Below, piece after piece: positions 57,541 to 64,000 of a stretch of 64,000 bases of DNA. The translations under genes and the position numbers were made by a program. Within the stretch, counting starts at the first letter, position 1. The number at the start of each line of letters is the position of its first letter. Source of the stretch: Camellia lanceoleosa (lineage: Eukaryota > Streptophyta > Magnoliopsida > Ericales > Theaceae); assembly GCA_025200525.1 (NCBI GenBank), contig CM045758.1, forward strand, positions 162,375,040 through 162,439,039. Direction: 5' to 3'. Below the pieces are notes generated by a model, which worked only from the letters and a program-made list of their open reading frames with translations, had not been told where the DNA came from and searched no databases.

Positions 57541-60058
57541 AAGAGTTTGGTCCCCAAACTCGAGTCACCTTATATCGTAAACAAAGAATTCTAAGTCTTT
57601 TCAAAACGGAACATAATCATGTTCACAAATAGGCTCATAATCGAAGATGTAATCATAATCATATCTGAGTCGAGTTCGCATGTCTGAGCCTTATACACAT
57701 TCAGATTTCATTCTAGAACAGATTCAGATACATGCTCATTTTCATATTCTTGTCCCGATCATACATGGATGGCACATTTCTTGCTCAAGCATACATGGTG
57801 CATTCATTAGCACTAACAGAGCAGAACAGAACGCATAAGCGTAACAGAACAGATACTGATTCATATACGTATAAATGTTCGGATTTCGCACAAGGTCAAA
57901 CGTGGTACACCCATTAGCTATCAGATCAGGTAGGTCTAAAGACCACAACAAGTAGGTCCGAAGACCACAACAGGTAGGTCCGAAGACCACATACATAGCC
58001 ATGGTATTGTTACCCCCAGGCAAGGGCCATTGGCTACGGTATTCTTACCCCCGAGCAAGGGCCATAAGAGCTAAGGGTGCCACAAAACTTTTCAGAAACT
58101 GAACAGTCATGCAGTATGCAACATATAACATTTAGAAAGCAAAACTTATTTCATGACATAGAACATAAACATAGTTGCATACATCTTTACTGCATTAATA
58201 CACACACTACTCATATCAAACACTTATCGGGGTTATAAATTATACTAATTTCATTTTCATAAGTAATTTCCCCCGTTAAGTTACAGAAATTCGATTTATT
58301 AATTTCTGAGTCAATCATTCGGTCTTGTTCAATTTGGTTCTTAGTTCGGTATTCCATCACAAATACCCAAGTCATTACGGGTTATCCGGAACACAAGGTA
58401 AGTTCGTACAAGTTATCAGTAAACGGAATTCCGAAGTAACCATTCATATACTTTCCCCCAGTCTCAGTTTCCACTTATTCAATCATATCATGTGTCGATA
58501 CAGAAGCAGTCATATTGATTACATATACCCCCAAATAGTCAAAGTTTACCATCAAACCAGCCTGTTATCAACAAATCCCATCATTTCTGAAGTATAGTAA
58601 CACCAAAGCAGTCATTCTCTAGTCAAACGGGTTCATGGTCCAATGGTAATATCAGGTAAGTAATCACCTGTCAAATATATACAGTAGTCCCCAGATCTCC
58701 CAAGCATAAAGTACTAGATTTCATAGTCACATAGTCTGTTCCTGACGGTTCACATTCTTCCTAAGTGTTCAGGATCAACTCAAATTTTCATTCGATTAAT
58801 TCCCTTAACAAAACAGTCATGTCATTCAGTCATAAGTAATTTACAATCCCCCATAATGTAATCAAATCACACGGTAGTTCTCAATAAGGATCTTCTCAGA
58901 TCAAACGAATAAAAGTTCTACCCAATCATCTCAGATGAAGTTCTACCCGGTCATACCAAGTAACAGTTCAAGCGTGAGTCATCAAACAGAAGTTCTATCA
59001 ATCAAGCAAGGGTCTCATCAAACTACAGTTCTATCAGATTAAATCAGCTTTATCATTTCTGACGGGGCACAGTAGTTCTATAGTTCATACTTCATTCACT
59101 TAGGTATATAGTCAGTAGTTTTCCAGTTGTTCTAAGTTCCTCCGTTCTCAAATCACAGCAGAGTTATGTATCACAGTAGTTCATATCCAAGTGCTCAGGT
59201 CATATACAGTGTTACATTCTCCGAGTAAGTTCACATGTAGATGCACAGGTATATAATTATTCATATCAGAAACAAATATCACAGTCAACAGAACAATTTC
59301 CCAATTGAGTTCATGTAAGCATAAGGTACACAATAGCAGATCGTTATACAAAAGTTTCAGGTTGGTCATACAGTCATTAAAGCATAGGCTCCCTGGTCTA
59401 GTCAACAGTCTAGTCAATGTTCAACAATCACAGTTCACCGTTTAAAGGTCATCAACAAATAATCATATCAGTCATTCTGAGCAAAGGTATAGTCATGTAT
59501 GTACATGTCCAGAGTCTAACAACCCTTCCATTACAGATTCACGAGTTCTATATACAGACGACACAAAACAGTTTCTCCAGATATGAGGATTAAGGCAACA
59601 AGTCATAAGTCTACTCAGTCTAGATACAATGTAATTAACCAACATTCCATGCAAAGGTCTAGATATATATATGAGTTCAACATGTCCCATATACTGTCAA
59701 CACTAATGTGTCTCCATATTTAACAGTTCAAGCACAGTTCAACAGGTCAATCACAATAGTTCATGTTAACCAGTAGGTCTCAAGATGTTCATTAATCACG
59801 GTTCAATCCCACCAGTTCTAATAGGTTCACAAACGAGGACATATATACACATACCGATACAAGTCTAAGATTAATTATCATTCAGGCATTCATTCACAAT
59901 TTCATAAGCAGAAGTTCATTCAATATTCCCACAATCTATATCAAACTAAGCAGTACATGATTCACCCACAAATTCCCATAAAACAATTACACATGGTTAG
60001 GGTAATACCTGCGTTAGTCATTCGGTGTTCTGAGCATTCTCTGAAACTAGGGTGTAGA
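57541..60058. other. Non-coding interior of the Gypsy element (no pol)
   Basis: About 2.5 kb that would hold pol in an autonomous element has no frame longer than about 95 codons and no RT, RNase H or integrase motif. It has a three-unit repeat GTAGGTCCGAAGACCACAAC (57927-57989), a two-unit repeat around ACCCCCnnGCAAGGGCCAT (58005-58067), and many scattered AGTTCTATC/TCATACAGT words. Confidence 0.75.
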
Positions 60059-61015
60059 TTAAGGCTTTTTGTTGTTCGGATGAGTTCGCGGGCAAGATTT
60101 AGCCAAGTGCTCCTTCTGACCACACCTAAAACAAGCCCCTGACAGACGGCGACAAATGCCCCAATGTTGTTTCCCACATTCTCTACAGACAGGTATATCT
60201 TTGGTTACATTACTCCCCTGACCTTCTTTATTCACAGTTATTGCCCCGAATTTCTCATTCACGTTGACCAACGAATTACTTGTCAATTCAACCTTTTGTT
60301 TCTTCTATTTTGTTCTCTCGGATTTAGTTGATGGAGTTGATTTTGATATTTTCAAGGCTGCTATGTTTGCTTCAGACATTAAGTCCCTATTAAGAACATC
60401 CACATACTTTGGTAATTTTAAGATGCCGACTCGGTCATACACCTCTAAGTCAAGCCCACCTTCAAATTTCCTAGCCTTTTTGTCATTAGTGTCTATCATA
60501 TGGGGTGCATAACGGGCTAACTCAGTAAATTTGATTCCATATTCAACCACAGTCATTTTGCCTTGTTTCAGTTGCATAAACTCAGATACCTTCCTATCCC
60601 GGATGCATTGGGGAAAATATTTTTCGAAGAAAATTTCCTTAAACCTACCCCATGTCACTCCCTCACTATCATTTCGCACTAACATCCACCATCTCCTAGC
60701 TTCTTCTCTAAGTGTGAATGTTGCCAACAAAACTTTTTGTGCCTCCATACACGGAAATACCTCAAATATTTTCTCAGTCTCTAAGACCCAAGCCTCAGCT
60801 TTTAACGGTTCAATACCCCCCAGAAATTCAGGTGGTTTCATCTTATTGTATTTCTGTGTCAGCGTTATCATATCATAATTAGCTGGTTCAGGTACACATG
60901 TTTGCCCTTGTTGCTGTTGTTTCAGATTTTCAATTAAGGCTTCAACCATTTCCTCTAACCGGTTAAATCTAGCGGCAGAAGATTCAGATTCGTCTACATT
61001 CCTTGTTCTTTCCAT
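60059..61015 (-). pseudogene. Gypsy gag with CCHC knuckles, one in-frame stop
   Basis: The start chosen is ATG 61015 (MERTRNVDES); an upstream in-frame ATG at 61072 is less likely. After a short coiled coil comes the Retrotrans_gag domain: EEARRWWMLVRND, TWGRFKEIFFEKYFP, KVSEFMQLKQGKMTVVEY and LARYAPHMI. A TAG at 60307-60305 interrupts. The same frame then continues with CRECGKQHWGIC and a full CCHC knuckle CFRCGQKEHLAKSCP, ending at 60059. Gag forms the particle and packages RNA; the knuckle binds nucleic acid. Apart from the TAG the frame is clean, so it may be a recent mutation or be read through. Confidence 0.85.
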
Positions 61016-61343
61016 TGATCTATACAGAAACAGGGTGCTTATCAATACAAGGGAAGTTCTTATAGATTTCACATTTCATTTCATATCAAATGTGTTTATA
61101 CATTCATGTTCACTTCAGATATAGTCACGTGATTCTTTACTTTCATACGTTCATGTTCATATAGATTTTACATTCGGTATTTGAATTTATCAAGACATGT
61201 TATTCCATTTAATTCATAGATTCATTTATTTTCATTTTCAGTTCAAATACGTTCATATGTTTACACATGATAATGCAATGTCCCTACTTCATTTCTAGGA
61301 CATCCTATAGCTCATATGGACACGTGTGTGCGATATAACTCGT

Positions 61344-61355
61344 GCTCTGATACCA
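61344..61355 (-). other. Gypsy primer-binding site (tRNA-iMet)
   Basis: TGGTATCAGAGC on the minus strand, three bases inside the 5' LTR end. Confidence 0.92.
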
Positions 61356-61358
61356 CTC

Positions 61359-63998
61359 TGTCACGACCCAAACCCGCCCCTATAGGTTTAGCATCGTAAC
61401 CGGCCAGTAATCCTTAGATTACCTACGGCCTCTGAACAGACAGGCATATAATAAGGGGCTAGCGGAAGCAATATACGAAAATATAAATGTCCAATGTGCT
61501 GTGTTGACTTACATGAAACAGAATAATTTTAAAACTTTAATTACATAACCATAAATCAACTATACATTATATTATACCCACACACTTACACAAATGTACA
61601 ACCAACATAATTAACATAAGTCTCATGCATAACAGCCTAAACAAAACTTGATCCCAAGACACTTCAGGAACCTCCACGTGAGGCACAATGGCTGGCTGAC
61701 AACAGAACACAGTCCCCCACAAAACCCTCGGGCTTGCACTCCAAAATGCTCACCTATAATATATATATACAAACAGTGAGCTAAAGCCCAGTGAATAACA
61801 TTAAGGTAAAGGGGTTAGTGAACGAAATCCGAACATTTTTATACGTACAAAACAGATCATAGCATAATCATAGTCATCTCATATCAGAACATAATAATGG
61901 CATATCCCATAGAACATATCACATATCACATAACGTCTTCCGACTAGAGTAACCGGTCCATAATATATATATATACAAACAGTGAGCTAAAGCCCAGTGA
62001 ATAACATTAAGGTAAAGGGGTTAGTGAACGAAATCCGAACATTTTTATACGTACAAAACAGATCATAGCATAATCATAGTCATCTCATATCAGAACATAA
62101 TAATGGCATATCTCATAGAACATATCACATATCACATAACGTCTTCCGACTAGAGTAACCGGTCCCGGACACCGATTAAACAAACACCACAATGAAGTGG
62201 CTAACGAGATCTCAGAATCGCTATGGACCAAGATTTTCATGCCTTCCCCCATGACTTGGGACTATCTATGGATGCCATAATAGATTTCAAACTTGGAATG
62301 TACGTTCACAGAAACATATATCATTTCAGAAATCATAACTTAATATATCACATTTGGAACATAATTTCATATAAACGTATCTTTACGATAACGTTACTCA
62401 CAAAGTGGTTCCGTAGATGGTCAAGCACTTCTGACGTTGACCTACAATCACAAAATACATAGCACCAACGAATCTTATCATTACACATGTACTTGGCCAA
62501 CACGGCTTAGCTTTCATCACGTTGGTTCATGTTTATTCTTATCACAAGGCTTAGAACACACACACCCTTGCAATCTCTTAGTGTGATTCATACTTATTTC
62601 AATGCTCAACTCACACATACACTTGTCATTCAATATATTGTTACATTCTTTTCTTAGTGTGCGTTTCTAGCCCATAACCTCATTACTATAGCTTAATTAA
62701 GGCTTAGGAATGCCTAGGATGCAATGAGGATGTCAAAACATGCCTTGGAACACTTAGGCAAAATTTCAGAATTTTAAGTCCTCGCTCGAGCGAAGCTTTC
62801 CTCGCTCGAGCGAGCATGCAAAAATGTGACTGGTCGCTCGAGCGCACATTCCTTCGCTCGAGCGGTCTGTAAATGATGCAAACTTCTGGGAGCATGAAAT
62901 TTACGCTCGAGCGGACTTCTTGGTCGCTCGAGCGAGGTGCACGATCTCAGAGTGGTCGCTCGAGCGAGAACCCCTTCGCTCGAGCGAGGATGCGAAAATC
63001 TGGAATTTCCAGATTGCATACCTGAGTTCAAAACTCGAGTTTAAACCTCCAAAACTCCTCACTTGGGCCCCAAAACTTGGTATAACAAAGTAAACTTGTA
63101 AAACATGATGAATCAAAGATTATTTGATAAAATCATGGCCCAAGAGTTTGTCAAAACTCACATTTTCAACTTAAAACATGATGAATGCTCAAGAACACCA
63201 CATGCATGGACTCTTTTGAATTCAAACCCTCCAAAACATAGGGAATCTAGGTAATCTGATGGAAAACAAGATGATTGACCAACATATGAGTGAAATTAAC
63301 ACATGCATGTAAGTTTTTATGAAAATTAACTTCAAAATGCAAGAATTTATGCATGCATGCATGATTTGAAACTCAACTCCTCATTCTAAGCTCAAATTAC
63401 ATGATTAAACTCATAATCTTCATGAATTCAACAATTAAACATAACATTTACAAGAATCAAAGCTTAGGTTCTTACGTAGAGCCCTCAATTTCTCTTGTTC
63501 TAGCACAATATTTGTTTAATTCAAACTCTAGCCTTCAATCTCTCTTGAATTCCTCTTGAACCTCCTTCTCCTCTCTCTAGAGTTGCACTCTCTCACTCTA
63601 AAATAATTCCTCGATTTTTGCACTAAGTTATGAGGGAAAATGAGCTCAAATGAGCTTATAACTCAAATATAAGCTTAAGGGGCTAAAACACATTAAATAA
63701 AACATAAGGCATGCCAAACGCGACTTAACGAATCAGATTAAATCAATTTTTAACAAAATTTTCCATAAGGTTCTAAAAATTCCAATTAAGACGATGGTAT
63801 AATCAATTCCGGGTTTGGATGCCGATAAGGCTTTCAATTTTCATTTTAAAGCGGGATTCTAAGCAGACATTTTTATAGGTGACAGTTAGATGGCCAATTA
63901 CGATGCAAATTACGTATTAATCCCATCATCAATCTTAATCACTTAATTAACATCCTTAATTACCGGTTAGGAGCTAATTACGGGTCGGGGTTATTACA
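61359..63998 (-). repeat. Gypsy 5' LTR (right copy)
   Basis: 2,640 bp. It differs from the left LTR mainly by a 204-bp tandem duplication (about 61756-61959 and 61960-62163) and by lacking the 59-bp and 32-bp duplications. It has eight GCTCGAGC cores (62784-62985). The sequence ends two bases before the window edge. Confidence 0.93.
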
Positions 63999-64000
63999 TG

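Larger units (their letters stand above)
54999..63998 (-). mobile_element. Gypsy LTR retrotransposon with gag only (TR-GAG type)
   Basis: Exactly 9,000 bp. The left LTR is 54999-57527 and the right LTR 61359-63998, both TGTCACGACC to ATTACA on the plus strand, so the element reads on the minus strand. The TSD TGCAT precedes it (54994-54998), and the window's last two bases, TG, match its start on the other side. The primer site (61344-61355) and polypurine tract (57528-57540) are present. The 3.8-kb interior has a gag gene and no pol. This matches terminal-repeat retrotransposons with a GAG domain, known non-autonomous Gypsy elements that rely on a partner for RT and integrase. The LTRs differ by few substitutions, so insertion looks recent. 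Confidence 0.92.

Noticed and set aside
57541..60058. Hidden pol gene of the Gypsy element
   Set aside because: No RT, RNase H or integrase motif on either strand and only short frames. A profile search could overturn this.

Overview
This is a window of plant nuclear DNA, from a eudicot and probably a woody rosid (the clade is a guess). It is AT-rich, with spliceosomal introns, plant-type MITEs, plant hAT, FAR1/MULE and CACTA elements, tRNA-iMet-primed Copia and Gypsy LTR retrotransposons, and an integrated caulimovirid genome. Host coding material is sparse. I recognise two 5' exons of a BIG BROTHER-RELATED-like RING E3 ligase (7790-9506, +) and one orphan exon of an RMT2-like arginine methyltransferase (16118-16268, -). 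Almost everything else is mobile DNA, much of it nested.

Layout. 130-6866: a complete hAT transposon with 8-bp target-site duplication (TSD). Its transposase gene is split by a solo LTR (3107-4993) with its own 5-bp TSD. 7.0-12.5 kb: two related MITEs, the E3 ligase fragment, short tandem repeats and a field of AATTGATTGTACAATT-like palindromes. 12.7-17.9 kb: a CACTA-type terminus, a 162-bp tandem array (about 10 units) and the orphan methyltransferase exon. 21.7-25.4 kb (+): a decayed intron-containing Ulp1-like (C48) protease gene. 26.9-27.6 kb (-): a 'putative plant transposon protein' gene. 29.0-37.1 kb (-): a FAR1-type MULE transposase pseudogene split by a Copia element (30435-36093, TSD ATTTC) that has gag but no pol. 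Upstream of its start is a roughly 1-kb minisatellite. 38.6-44.4 kb: a MITE and diffuse repeats. 44459-45546: a solo LTR of the same Copia family (TSD AAAAT).

47.0-55.0 kb (-) is an endogenous pararetrovirus, read right to left: coat protein with zinc finger, movement protein, protease, reverse transcriptase/RNase H, an overlapping downstream ORF, then an intergenic region with TATA box and poly(A) signal, then what may be the start of a second genome unit. All its genes are broken. It is interrupted by a solo LTR (48148-50254, TSD GTTAT) and, at 54998, by a 9,000-bp Gypsy element (54999-63998, TSD TGCAT) that fills the rest of the window. The Gypsy element has two 2.5-2.6 kb LTRs, a tRNA-Met primer site, a polypurine tract and only a gag gene, so it is of the TR-GAG type.

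The genes do not form a host pathway. What ties the window together is nested insertion: each younger element can be placed by the TSD it made in an older one. The most unusual signals are cross-family. CGCTCGAGCG palindromes are clustered in both Copia and Gypsy LTRs, and a block of about 200 bp is shared between the Copia LTRs and an otherwise Gypsy-like solo LTR.
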